Positions 5,600 to 14,186 of a DNA stretch of 26,561 nucleotides are shown one piece after another. Within the stretch, counting starts at the first letter, position 1, and each line of letters begins with the position of its first letter. The translations under genes and the position numbers were made by a program. The DNA comes from Alphaproteobacteria bacterium. GTDB taxonomy: Bacteria; Pseudomonadota; Alphaproteobacteria; Sphingomonadales; Sphingomonadaceae. Under the pieces are notes generated by a model. The model did not search any database. It was not told the origin of the DNA and saw nothing but the letters and a program-made list of their open reading frames with translations. Location of the stretch: positions 1-26,561 of the forward strand of contig JAHJWA010000049.1 in the NCBI GenBank assembly GCA_018828205.1, read 5' to 3'.

Positions 5600-8164
5600 A
5601 TGGCTGAAGGCGTCGTCCTGATAACCGGTGCAAGAGGATACATCGGACGCTCTTTGGTTGATCGATTAAGCGGTCAATATCGCATCATCGGCCTCGATCG
5701 CGCGGTCGCGGAAGACATCCCTGGGCTCGACGCCTCATACGCCGTTGACCTCGCGGACGACGCTTCGATTGCCGATGCCCTGGCCAGGGTGCGAGCCGCG
5801 CACGGCAACGCGATTGCGGCGTGTGTACACCTAGCTGCCTATTTCGACATCACGGGCGACCCGAACCCTCTGTACAATGACGTCAACGTTGAAGGGTCGC
5901 GCAGGCTGATCACGGGGCTGCAGGACTTCGACGTTGAACAGTTCATCTATGCAAGCTCGATGCTTGTACACGAGCCCAAGCCGCTCCCCGACGAGCGTAT
6001 CGACGAATCCAGTCCGCTCGGACCTACCTGGCCATACCCTCAGTCGAAAGCCGACGCCGAGCAGGTACTGCGCGAGAACCGTGGCGACATTCCGGTTGTG
6101 TTCCTGCGGTTCGCCGGAGTCTATGACGATAAGGGGCACTCCGCCTTTCTCGCCGAACAAATTGCCGGTGTCTATGAGCACCGCGTGTCGGCGCATCTGT
6201 ATCCCGGCATGTTGTGCGCAGCGCAATCGGCACTGCACCTCGAAGATCTGACCAGAGCGGTAGAGCGTACAATTGCAAATCGCGCTGACCTCGAGGGCGA
6301 GACGCCGATTCTTGTCGGAGAGCCCGAAACGCTGGGCTATGCCGAAATTCAAGACATCGTTCATTGTCAGATCCATGGAGAAGAATGGACGACTGTCCGC
6401 ATTCCAAAGAGCGTGGCGAAACTGGGCACGTGGATCGAGGAAGAAGTCCTTGGCCATGACGGCTTCGTCAAGCAATGGATGGTCGATGACGCCAATGCTC
6501 ACTACATCCTTGATATCTCCCGGGCCCGGAACCTGCTGGGGTGGGAGCCAGAGCATTCGCTCCGCGACACGCTTCCGACCATCATCGACGCGTTGAAAGC
6601 CGACCCGCAGGACTGGTACGAAACGAACAAGCTAAATACCGCCAGGGTGGCCTGGCATCCGAAGCGTTCTGACGCATTGAAATCCGAACGGATGCAGCCT
6701 CAGTCGCATGACACCGATATGCCGCATAACGGGCACCAGGTGGACGGGGAAATGCACGACATGGACGGACCCCAACGCGGTACCCGCTGGACGCAGTTTG
6801 CTGTCATCGGGCTCGGCCTGTGGCTTGCTGCAAGTCCGGGTGTCTATGACGTCGTATCCGCCGATACTGCCCGGGCTTCGGTCGTAGCGGTCACTCTCGA
6901 GCGGGGTTTGCCGTCGATCGAATGGCGGGCCAATGCTCTTGCCTTAAGCGATATGCTAAGCGGGATCGCGTTGATGATCTTCGGCGCCATGTCGCTTTCG
7001 AAGCGCACCGCCTGGTTCGGACAGTGGGCGACAGCCTTCATCGGCATCTGGCTGCTTTTCGCGCCCTTGTTCTTCTGGAGTCCGAGCGCGGCACAATATC
7101 TGACCAATCTGCTTGTCGGTACATTGGCAATCGCATTTTCGGTGCTAGTGCCCATGATGCCCGGCATGAGCATGGAAGGCATGATGGACAAGAAGTCCAT
7201 CCCGCCCGGGTGGACCTACAGTCCCTCGACCGATGCCCAGCGTTTCCCGATCGTTGCGATGGGCATAATCGGCCTTTTGATATCGCGTATGCTCACCTCC
7301 TACCAGCTTGGTCATATCGATGTGGCGTGGGAACCGTTCTTCTCCGGATCGCTTGCCGATCCCAAGAACGGTACCGAGGAAATCATCACTTCGGATGTAT
7401 CCAAGGCCTGGCCGATCCCCGATGCCGGGCTTGGAGCGGTCAGCTATGTGCTTGAAATCCTGATGGCGGTCATGGGAACCCGCGCGCGCTGGCGCACCAT
7501 GCCGTGGATGGTCACCTTCTTCGGCATTCTGGTCATTCCACTGGGTGTGGTCAGTATCTATTTCGTGATCATTCAGCCGATCGTGATCGGAACGTGGAGC
7601 ACGCCGGCGCTGATTGCTGCCCTTGCGATGCTCATCATGATCCCGTTCTCTCTCGATGAAGTCATCGCCATGGGGCAGTATCTCTACTGGTCGAGAAAGG
7701 AAGGCAAACCGCTTGTCCGTACCTTCTTCAAGGGCGGTGCAGTGGCACACGGCGAGATCGACGATACCGACTATATGACCGATGCGCGCTCGATCTGGAA
7801 CAACACGGTGCGCGGCGTGACCTTCCCCTGGACCCTGATGGCCAGCACGGCTCTGGGAGCGTGGCTGATGCTAACAAGGATCACGCTTGGCAGCGAGGGG
7901 GCGATGGCCAACAGCGATCATGTGGTCGGCGCTTTGGTAATTACGGTTGCCATTATCGCGACTGCGGAAGTCGCGCGCGCCCTGCGCTTCCTCAACGCAG
8001 CATTTGGCGCCTGGCTTGTCGCATCGCCATTCCTCCTTGCGGGGGCGTCGTCTGCCGGAACGGTGGCATCGGTTGGGGTCGGACTGCTCTTGATCGGACT
8101 GAGCCTGCCTCAAGGCAAGCGTAGCCGTGAGCATTATGCGGGCTGGGACCGGTTCGTAATGTGA
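5600..8164 (+). CDS. NAD-dependent epimerase/dehydratase fused to VKOR-like and SPW-type membrane domains
   Basis: An 854-residue fusion. Residues 1-340 are an extended SDR: GARGYIG nucleotide loop at 10-16, SS at 119-120 and catalytic Y146-x3-K150 (YPQSK). A His/Met-rich hydrophilic linker at 363-390 (MQPQSHDTDMPHNGHQ) follows. From about 397 the protein is membrane-embedded. Residues 400-520 and 740-835 resemble SPW-repeat segments (WLAASPG, WLVASPF). Residues 548-715 resemble the VKOR-like protein family, with TSDVSKAWPIPDAGLGAVSY, RWRTMPW and IPFSLDEVIAMGQ. The VKOR redox pair, normally CxxC after GTW, is replaced by S667-T-P-A670, so disulfide chemistry at that site is unlikely. GGAG lies upstream of the ATG. 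The substrate is unknown; copper-linked expression is inferred from its place behind the CBS gene. Confidence 0.85.
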   Translation: MAEGVVLITGARGYIGRSLVDRLSGQYRIIGLDRAVAEDIPGLDASYAVDLADDASIADALARVRAAHGNAIAACVHLAAYFDITGDPNPLYNDVNVEGSRRLITGLQDFDVEQFIYASSMLVHEPKPLPDERIDESSPLGPTWPYPQSKADAEQVLRENRGDIPVVFLRFAGVYDDKGHSAFLAEQIAGVYEHRVSAHLYPGMLCAAQSALHLEDLTRAVERTIANRADLEGETPILVGEPETLGYAEIQDIVHCQIHGEEWTTVRIPKSVAKLGTWIEEEVLGHDGFVKQWMVDDANAHYILDISRARNLLGWEPEHSLRDTLPTIIDALKADPQDWYETNKLNTARVAWHPKRSDALKSERMQPQSHDTDMPHNGHQVDGEMHDMDGPQRGTRWTQFAVIGLGLWLAASPGVYDVVSADTARASVVAVTLERGLPSIEWRANALALSDMLSGIALMIFGAMSLSKRTAWFGQWATAFIGIWLLFAPLFFWSPSAAQYLTNLLVGTLAIAFSVLVPMMPGMSMEGMMDKKSIPPGWTYSPSTDAQRFPIVAMGIIGLLISRMLTSYQLGHIDVAWEPFFSGSLADPKNGTEEIITSDVSKAWPIPDAGLGAVSYVLEILMAVMGTRARWRTMPWMVTFFGILVIPLGVVSIYFVIIQPIVIGTWSTPALIAALAMLIMIPFSLDEVIAMGQYLYWSRKEGKPLVRTFFKGGAVAHGEIDDTDYMTDARSIWNNTVRGVTFPWTLMASTALGAWLMLTRITLGSEGAMANSDHVVGALVITVAIIATAEVARALRFLNAAFGAWLVASPFLLAGASSAGTVASVGVGLLLIGLSLPQGKRSREHYAGWDRFVM

Positions 8165-8249
8165 AGATCCGCAATCGCTCTAGCGAAGCCTGGCTGGTTT
8201 CAAATCGATCCGGCACGAGCCAATATGAAAGAGGACAAACACAGCTGGC

Positions 8250-9767
8250 ATGAGCAAGGATCTACTCATCCCCCGTCGAGCGCTGATCAAAAGTGCAGGA
8301 CTGGCAACGGCAGCCTTCACGGTTTTCCCTCTGACGGGATGCAAAGCGCAGAATACCTCGCTCTTGGGCAGCACCCGAGAGCCCATCCCCCTTTCCATAC
8401 CGCCCTTGCGTAGAGGCGAGATTGATAAGGGTGAACGCGTTTTTCGCCTTTCCCTGACGCCAGGCGAGAAGGAGTTCGTCCCGGGGGTAGCTTCGCCTAC
8501 GATCGGCATCGACGCGCCTTATCTCGGACCGACACTGGAGATGCGCCGTGGGGAAACTGTACGGTTCCATATCGATAACTCGCTGCCGGAGGGAGCGACC
8601 GTCCACTGGCACGGTTTCGAACTTCCTGCTGCGGCAGATGGTGGGCCGCATCAACTTATCGCTCCGGGCGAACGGTGGAGCCCGTCATTCGAGGTGCGCC
8701 AGCGCGCGTCGCTCTACTGGTACCATTCGCATCTGCATCGCGGGGCGGGCCCTCAGGTTTATGCCGGTCTGGCAGCCCCGATCTATGTCCGCGACGACGA
8801 GGAAGACCGCCTTGACTTGCCCAGCGACTACGGCGTCGATGACATACCCTTGATCGTTCAGGATCGCATGCTCGATAAATCCGGTCGCTTGATTTACCCC
8901 AGTGGGATGCATGCACAGATGATGGGCGTACGTGGTGATCACATGTTCGTGAACGGCACGCAAAATGCCGTGTTCGAGGCACAGAGCAGCCGATTGCGGC
9001 TACGTATCCTCAACGGATCGAACGCCCGTTTCTACAATTTCTCGCTCGAGGGAAATCGGCCGATGCAATTGATCGCGAGCGACGGCGGCTTGCTTGATCG
9101 CGCACATTCCATACGATCGCTCAAACTGGCTCCGGGCGAACGTGCCCAGGTCGTTCTTGATCTCTCAGAAGGGCGTCCGCTTCGCTTGATCGCCAATAGC
9201 CCTGAGAATGGCATGGGCATGATGGGCGGGGGCATGATGGGCGGGGGCATGATGGGCCGCCGTAACGATGCTGGCAGCTCCGAACAAACATCCAAAATTC
9301 TGGACATCAGGCCCGCAGGCTCGGCGAGCGCCTTGCCGCTACCCGCTCAACTGGCATCGCTTACTCCGCCCGACCCGTCGCTCGCGATCCGCACGCGCCG
9401 GTTCGTTCTCGACATGGGCATGATGGGCGGTGGCATGTCGATCAATGGCGCCACGATGGACATGAATGTGATCAACGAACGCGTGCCGGTCGGACAATGG
9501 GAGATCTGGGAAATTGCCAATGCCTCCATGATGGCGCACCCGTTCCACATCCATAACGTCCAGTTCCAGGTGCTAGACCGCGATGGTCAGGTTCCCCCGC
9601 CACTGGAAACTGGCTTCAAGGATACGATTGTCGTCAATCCGCGCGAACAGGTTCGCGTACTTCTGCGCTTCGAAGAAAATACCGATCCCGATCTGCCATA
9701 CATGTATCATTGCCACATCCTCGAACATGAGGACGCAGGGATGATGGGGCAGTTCGTGGTCGTGTAA
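8250..9767 (+). CDS. Multicopper oxidase, CueO-like, lipobox-containing
   Basis: A 505-residue periplasmic multicopper oxidase, probably oxidising Cu(I) to the less toxic Cu(II). The N-terminus combines a twin Arg (PRRALIKSAG) with a lipobox LTGC at 28-31, suggesting Tat export and lipid anchoring. The copper ligands are all present: HWHG at 119-122, HSHLH at 159-163, HPFHIH at 430-435 and HCHILEHEDAGMM from 487, which supplies the type-1 Cys and axial Met. Glycine/methionine runs at 322-336 (GMGMMGGGMMGGGMMG) and 389-396 resemble the Met-rich substrate inserts of CueO-type cuprous oxidases. It follows the dehydrogenase fusion by 85 bases on the same strand and is probably co-transcribed. A second, CopA-type oxidase lies at 21192, so the two may act on different pools. 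FtsP-like and bilirubin-oxidase-like alternatives are less likely given the Met inserts. Confidence 0.9.
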   Translation: MSKDLLIPRRALIKSAGLATAAFTVFPLTGCKAQNTSLLGSTREPIPLSIPPLRRGEIDKGERVFRLSLTPGEKEFVPGVASPTIGIDAPYLGPTLEMRRGETVRFHIDNSLPEGATVHWHGFELPAAADGGPHQLIAPGERWSPSFEVRQRASLYWYHSHLHRGAGPQVYAGLAAPIYVRDDEEDRLDLPSDYGVDDIPLIVQDRMLDKSGRLIYPSGMHAQMMGVRGDHMFVNGTQNAVFEAQSSRLRLRILNGSNARFYNFSLEGNRPMQLIASDGGLLDRAHSIRSLKLAPGERAQVVLDLSEGRPLRLIANSPENGMGMMGGGMMGGGMMGRRNDAGSSEQTSKILDIRPAGSASALPLPAQLASLTPPDPSLAIRTRRFVLDMGMMGGGMSINGATMDMNVINERVPVGQWEIWEIANASMMAHPFHIHNVQFQVLDRDGQVPPPLETGFKDTIVVNPREQVRVLLRFEENTDPDLPYMYHCHILEHEDAGMMGQFVVV

Positions 9768-9805
9768 GGGAAGGCGGTGGTTGCGCGCTATCCTCGGTAA
9801 CCAAG

Positions 9806-10558
9806 CTATCCCTGCGGGGATTTTCCGCCGATCTCATGCATGTGCTCGACAGCTTCTTCGACACAATCTCCGCAGTTCCGATTGGCAGGCACGGCCACGT
9901 CGATCTTCTTGGGATAAGGCAGATCAAGATCGGCCATGATTTGCTGGAATTCGGCAAGCGAGACATCGTCATTCAAGCGGGGGTTACGTGTGCGTTCCTG
10001 CATGATCGTCGAGACGCGGCGCCCTGAATAGTCATGCGCAGGATAGACCAGCGTGTCTTCCGGTAGGGCGAACAGTTTTTCGCGGACTGACCTGTAAAGG
10101 GTTTCTGAATCGCCGTTCTGGAAATCGGTGCGACCGCAGCCATCAATCAGCAGCGCGTCGCCCGTGAAGACCTGCGTATGGCCGCCGTGCTCTATCAGAT
10201 AGCAGTGATGCTTGTCGGTGTGGCCAGGCGTGAACAGCGCGCGGATGGTCAGGTCACCTACCGCTAGGGGCGCCTCTTCGCTCACTTCCACATCCGCACA
10301 TGAGATATTGTCATCGGCAGGGTAAGCGACCTTGCACCCTGTCAGACTGCGCAGTCGGCATGCACCCGTGATGTGGTCAGCGTGGATATGCGTGTCGAGC
10401 GTGAAGGACAGGTTGAGACCCAATGCCGCGACGGCTTTCAGATCCCTGTTGCACGTCTCGATGACGGGGTCGAGCAGAACCGCCTCACCCGTGTTCTCGC
10501 ATCCGATCAGATAGGTATAGGTAGAGGACTCCCGCTCGATAAGCTGTCTGAAAATCAC
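9806..10558 (-). CDS. ETHE1-type persulfide dioxygenase (MBL fold)
   Basis: A 250-residue metallo-beta-lactamase-fold enzyme. The motif HIHADH at 57-62, H113 in PGHTDKHH, D134 (TGDALL) and H175 (YPAHDYSG) are the usual metal ligands. GCGRTDFQNGD at 140-150 and the STIMQERTRNPRL segment mark the persulfide dioxygenase branch, in which a mononuclear iron oxidises glutathione persulfide to sulfite. I start the gene at GTG 10558. That GTG overlaps the stop of the DUF442 gene as GTGA, and the protein then begins (M)IFRQLIERESSTYTYLIG as family members do; upstream in-frame sequence is shadow of the neighbour. Two extra Cys (NCGDC, 228-232) near the C-terminus are of unknown use. Pairing with a DUF442 protein is typical of sulfide-detoxification units. 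Confidence 0.88.
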   Translation of the reverse strand: MIFRQLIERESSTYTYLIGCENTGEAVLLDPVIETCNRDLKAVAALGLNLSFTLDTHIHADHITGACRLRSLTGCKVAYPADDNISCADVEVSEEAPLAVGDLTIRALFTPGHTDKHHCYLIEHGGHTQVFTGDALLIDGCGRTDFQNGDSETLYRSVREKLFALPEDTLVYPAHDYSGRRVSTIMQERTRNPRLNDDVSLAEFQQIMADLDLPYPKKIDVAVPANRNCGDCVEEAVEHMHEIGGKSPQG

Positions 10559-10998
10559 GCTTGGGCCTCGCTTTCTACGAGCATTGGCGACAGCTCGGCT
10601 TCGCTGATGTCCAAGCCCGATTCCCGCCCGCGATCCGCAGCGGCGGATGCACCGCAATTGTGCTGATGCGCCCACGATGCAAGCGCCATCAAGCTGGCCC
10701 GGCGGCCACTTGCACAATGAATGGCCACGGGACCGGGAAGCTGTTCGAGCCGAACTGCAAGACCCTTCGCCTTTGCCGCCGTCAGATCGGGCGGCGAGAC
10801 GGGATAGTGAAGATATTCGAGGCCAGCTTCGCGCGCTTCTTCCGCTTCGGCCTGCGGGCTAAGCTTTTCCCCTTGCTCGCCTGCCTGTCTGAGATTGACG
10901 ACAGTCTTGAAGCCAGCCTCTGCAAGATTTAGCATGTCGTGCGCTTCAGGCGGAAAATTCAGTACTGAAAGGTCATTGTCAATCTTGGCGCGATCCAT
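10555..10998 (-). CDS. DUF442 / TIGR01244-type sulfur-metabolism phosphatase-like protein
   Basis: A 147-residue protein of the DUF442 (beta-lactamase-hydrolase-like, tyrosine-phosphatase fold) family. It keeps the loop HCASGRR at 94-100, an HCxSGxR active-site pattern, and the family start in which an early segment (NDLSVLNFPPEAHDMLNLAEAGFKTVVNLR) precedes the core. I choose ATG 10998 because AGAGGAG lies eight to nine bases upstream; the longer open frame starting at 11082 has no such signal. It is coupled to the persulfide dioxygenase by a four-base overlap. The same two domains are fused in Blh proteins elsewhere, so a joint role in persulfide or sulfide handling is likely. The exact reaction (sulfurtransferase or phosphatase) is unsettled. 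Confidence 0.82.
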   Translation of the reverse strand: MDRAKIDNDLSVLNFPPEAHDMLNLAEAGFKTVVNLRQAGEQGEKLSPQAEAEEAREAGLEYLHYPVSPPDLTAAKAKGLAVRLEQLPGPVAIHCASGRRASLMALASWAHQHNCGASAAADRGRESGLDISEAELSPMLVESEAQA

Positions 10999-11068
10999 GG
11001 TAGCTCTCCTCTGAGCGTTCTGGTTATATCTTTCGAACCTATGCCTCGCAGCCGGGTTCCACTTGCAA

Positions 11069-12758
11069 TCAACTCCGCACAATCAGCTCATACAAACCGA
11101 TCACGAGGCCAGCGCCGACGAGGGCTCCGATCACAGACAGCACATGTGGCAGCCGCAAGGCAAAAAATGCATCGTCGACCCATGATGTGAACTTGAGCGC
11201 GAGAGGCTTGTGCTGCGGCTTAACTACTACTTCAGGCTCGAAGATTTTCGCAGCACGGCGACCACTTTCAACCGCTCCCTCAATGCTCCAGATATCTGCC
11301 TCTGTTTCCGTATGGGCACCCGCCAAGACAAGGTTTGGTATCGATGTCGCCTGACAGGGCCGATGGTCCCGGGTGTTCGTGGTGGTCACCCATTTGGGCT
11401 GCTCTGGCGTGATGCCGGAAGGGTCGAATTCCCATTCGTCCCAGACTTCGGCCTTAAGGATTGCAAACTCCTCAAGGCCGCGACCGCCATTCGCCCCTCG
11501 GATCATTCCTTTCAGCGCTTCCGATGCGCGTATCTGCGCGAGAACTTCGTCCATGAATTCGCTTTTGGTACAGTTGCGAAGCGGCTTGCCGTGGACAATG
11601 CCCGGAACGGTCGCGACACAGGCGGTGCACGTCCAGAGCGATTGCACCTCCTCGCCTAGATCGATGTGGAAAGGCCAAGATTGCTCATTTGCGAAGAGCG
11701 TGATGTTGAAGGGAGAATCAGTCAGCGCGATCGCGGTCCGTTCGCGCGGCCAGGCCATGCGTTCAGCAAAGGCGATACGAAAGGAAACCTGAGTGTGCGG
11801 GCCGTCCTGGACTAGCGGGCCTCAGTTTCGCCAACTGGGGGTCAACCAACAAGACAGGCGTTCGCTCTACGATTTCAGAAGACGCGAACGGAGTGCTGGC
11901 CAAGACATAGATATCCGCACGCAATTCATCACCCGAAGATAGGCTTGCGCCAGCTATTTGGGCTCCATCGAAGTGCAACGTTTCGAGGGGCGACTGCCAA
12001 TGAAACACCACGCCTCGATCTTCAAGATGCTCGACCCACCTGTCGAACCACACTTCATTGCTTGGCCCATTGAGAAGCGACCATCCTCCCATCGATCGGT
12101 GTTCCCAGGCAGGGCCGTCGTCATCAGCGGGATGCTTATGCGGAGGGCCGGACCTGATGTTTCGGCCAAAAAACAAACCCACGTGATGCAGCGATGCATA
12201 TGGCCAGTCTGCCCCAATCCATGGACCAAACAGCGCTTTCCACGTTCTGTGTCCAGTCGGCGTCATCCGCGGTTGCCAGTAAGCTGCGGCGTTGGCGTGA
12301 GAATAGTTACGCTTCGACCGGTGATTGGCCGACCAGGCCTTGATTATCCCCCAGGCGAGTGAGATCTTGTCGGACGCCGTCATGCGAAAGGCCGTGGGCT
12401 TTTCAAAGAAGTCGGCGGTCTCCTTATCACCTTCAACGCGGTTCGGGACAACGGCATATTCCATCGGGCGCGATAGTATGCGGTCGTACAGTGATGCCTC
12501 GTCATCGAAGGGTATCTGGCGAAGAATATCGAAAGTGTTGTGGTACCATGGCCCAAAGCCATGCCAAGAATATTCGGTTGGCAAGTTGTCACTTTCGCGG
12601 CGCGCGCTGCGGAAAAAGCCGCCCGCGATATCGTTGCTTTCATATACGGCAACCTGATAGCCGCGCCGCACAAGTTCGTGCGCTGCCGTCAGACCGGCAA
12701 CACCTGCACCGAAGATTGCTACCTTGCTGGCCACTGAAGTGCTTTCTGTTGCGGGCAA
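11069..12758 (-). pseudogene. FAD-dependent oxidoreductase interrupted by +1 frameshift
   Basis: Two adjacent frames together make one flavoprotein of about 560 residues. The 5' part (12758-11763) begins with an FAD-binding Rossmann loop, KVAIFGAGVAGLTAAHELVRRGYQVAVYE, and contains the substrate-domain sequence ending QLAKLRP. The 3' part (11758-11069) carries the second FAD motif (PNLVLAGAHTETEADIWSIEGAVESGRRAA) and a C-terminal membrane helix. Deleting one G from the GGG at 11817-11819 (plus strand) joins them smoothly as LRPLVQDGPHTQVSFRIAFAERMAWP. So this is either a recent one-base insertion or a sequencing error. The start is TTG 12758 or the in-frame GTG 21 bases later. It resembles hydroxysqualene-dehydroxylase/amine-oxidase-like FAD proteins; the substrate is unknown. 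It lies between an NAD(P)-binding gene and the sulfur pair. Confidence 0.85.
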
Positions 12759-12883
12759 ATTGTCTATTCCATCGGTCTGTCAGCTTCGATACGTGGGCGG
12801 GCGCAATCGCCTTGCGACCAAGTGGCTGACTTCAAGAGCTCAAAACCCTCAGGTCCATCGCGCTTCGGGCGATTGTGCGTCGT

Positions 12884-13603
12884 TCAATCTATCCCGAGTT
12901 CCGCTTTAATGGCCGCCGGGTTTTCATAGTGCTCCGCCTCGGGTCCGCCGATCGCTGGCCTTCCAGCTATCCAGCTGCCTTCGCACACGAATTCGAGCAT
13001 GGCGGCCGCGAGGTCCGAGTGCCTGCAGCGAAAGCAACCTTCGGCAAGGCGCTCGTCGGTTATGACGGCTTCACCCGTATAGGGTTCGTCCAAGAGCCAG
13101 CCCGGTCGCGCAGCCGTCCATTCCAGTCCCTTCGCGCGCTCCAGCAAATCTTCCATTGCGCGCATCTGTTCGAGAAAATTGTGCAAGGCAGGCTTCGCTG
13201 TGAGCTCGAACCACATTGGAACGCTGGGCTGCGGCTCGACAAACGCTGCCGATATCACGACGATCCGGGAAATGCCGGTCGCCGACATCGCTTCGACCAG
13301 CTTGGAGGTTCCCTCGGTATAGAGGGGCGGCGGATCGATGGCCGTTGAAGGACTGAACCCTATTCCGAGCGCGGAGATGATGGCACGGCAGCCTTGTAGC
13401 TCTTTGTTGAAATCATCATTGAGAACGTCACACTGGAAATACTCGGCACCGTCCACTCGGTCCGACGGTTCGGGCAGTGTATGTTCGAACGCGCGCACTT
13501 CAATGCCCTTGTGAACCGCATGACGCAGGATTTCCCTCCCGGTCTTTCCTCCTGCGCCGAAGACGGCAATAGGCGATGTGTCGTTCACAGACTGAGCTTC
13601 CAC
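12884..13603 (-). CDS. NAD(P)-binding NmrA/SDR-like protein
   Basis: A 239-residue atypical short-chain dehydrogenase. A GAGGKTG dinucleotide loop (17-23) opens the protein, followed by a beta-alpha-beta fold, a CDVLN acidic segment, SALGIGFSPSTA and RIVVISAAF. The catalytic YxxxK of classical SDRs is not obvious, which fits NmrA-like or NAD(P)H-binding members that act as redox sensors or isomerases. I use GTG 13603 because GAGG lies eight bases upstream; the in-frame GTG 15 bases later is an alternative. It heads the minus-strand group that continues, after 125 bases, into the broken flavoprotein. The substrate is not deducible. Confidence 0.75.
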   Translation of the reverse strand: MEAQSVNDTSPIAVFGAGGKTGREILRHAVHKGIEVRAFEHTLPEPSDRVDGAEYFQCDVLNDDFNKELQGCRAIISALGIGFSPSTAIDPPPLYTEGTSKLVEAMSATGISRIVVISAAFVEPQPSVPMWFELTAKPALHNFLEQMRAMEDLLERAKGLEWTAARPGWLLDEPYTGEAVITDERLAEGCFRCRHSDLAAAMLEFVCEGSWIAGRPAIGGPEAEHYENPAAIKAELGID

Positions 13604-13657
13604 TCGATTACCTCATTATAAAGTATGGCGATCCGTGCCGGGCCGACCGATATCATG

Positions 13658-13689
13658 CAGCGGGCACCGACGATCGTCGGCGCCCGCTG
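13658..13689 (-). terminator. Long hairpin after the APC/DUF305 operon
   Basis: On the minus strand CAGCGGGC-G-CCGACGATCGTCGG-T-GCCCGCTG pairs completely, since the inner G and T form a wobble pair. On the plus strand the same positions mismatch (A/C), so the element is best suited to the minus transcript. It starts nine bases after the stop codon of the lipoprotein gene. There is no U-rich tail, so it may be a weak terminator or a 3'-end stabiliser. Confidence 0.6.
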
Positions 13690-13697
13690 GTTCGCCT

Positions 13698-14186
13698 TTA
13701 GGCCTCGCTATTGCCGCAAGTCGTGTAGCCCCAGAACCCGAACTCGTCCTTCATCCCAGGGCCGGCAACGATAAGTTCCTGCATCTGAAGGCCCGCATCC
13801 CCTTCGTCTTCGAGTAAGCGCGTGCCGATGCGAAGCTCGCCGCTCGCATAATTTCCGGTCGCGCTTGCGGTGACGGGAATCAATTTGCCGTTAATCTTTA
13901 TCGCGCCGCGACCGCTGTTATCATAAACGAATGAGGGGAAGGCGACTTCGGTCAAGCGGAACTGGCATGCGTTCTCCGCGCCGAGAGCGGCGATGTCCGC
14001 GTCGCTCATGGTCTCAGGCAGCATTAGGCCGGGGCTGAGATTGGCAAGAGCGTTCGCGGCACTCTCTATAGGAGCCGCGGTAGCCGGAGGATCGAGCTGC
14101 GCTTCGCGATCATTGCCGATTGAAGTGTTTGTGTTGCAGGCCGCCAGCGGGAGGGCTGCAAGCGTGAGAATTACGATCTTGTTCAT
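13698..14186 (-). CDS. Predicted lipoprotein of unknown function (DUF6692-like)
   Basis: A 162-residue envelope protein. The N-terminus has a lipobox (LAAC at 14-17), so it is likely a lipid-anchored periplasmic protein. A low-complexity Ala/Pro linker follows, then a folded domain containing ACQFRLTEVAFPSFVYD, GRGAIKINGKLIPVTA and GYTTCG. Two Cys in the folded part could pair. I recall this type as DUF6692, common in sphingomonads, but am not certain. It is the last of four genes joined by ATGA overlaps (its ATG at 14186 overlaps the DUF305 stop), so it is made with the DUF305 protein, the channel and the glutaredoxin-MauE protein. A strong hairpin ends the unit. No function can be assigned from sequence. 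Confidence 0.72.
   Translation of the reverse strand: MNKIVILTLAALPLAACNTNTSIGNDREAQLDPPATAAPIESAANALANLSPGLMLPETMSDADIAALGAENACQFRLTEVAFPSFVYDNSGRGAIKINGKLIPVTASATGNYASGELRIGTRLLEDEGDAGLQMQELIVAGPGMKDEFGFWGYTTCGNSEA

Noticed and set aside
5831..6556. A 241-codon minus-strand frame inside the dehydrogenase fusion
   Set aside because: Shadow of the SDR domain, whose plus-strand motifs are clear.
9766..9791. TAAGGG at the end of the multicopper oxidase gene as a seventh ECF promoter
   Set aside because: The -10 position reads GCTA rather than CGTA, and no plus-strand gene follows.
13931..13960. TGAGGG inside the lipoprotein gene
   Set aside because: No CGTA at the required distance and located in coding sequence.
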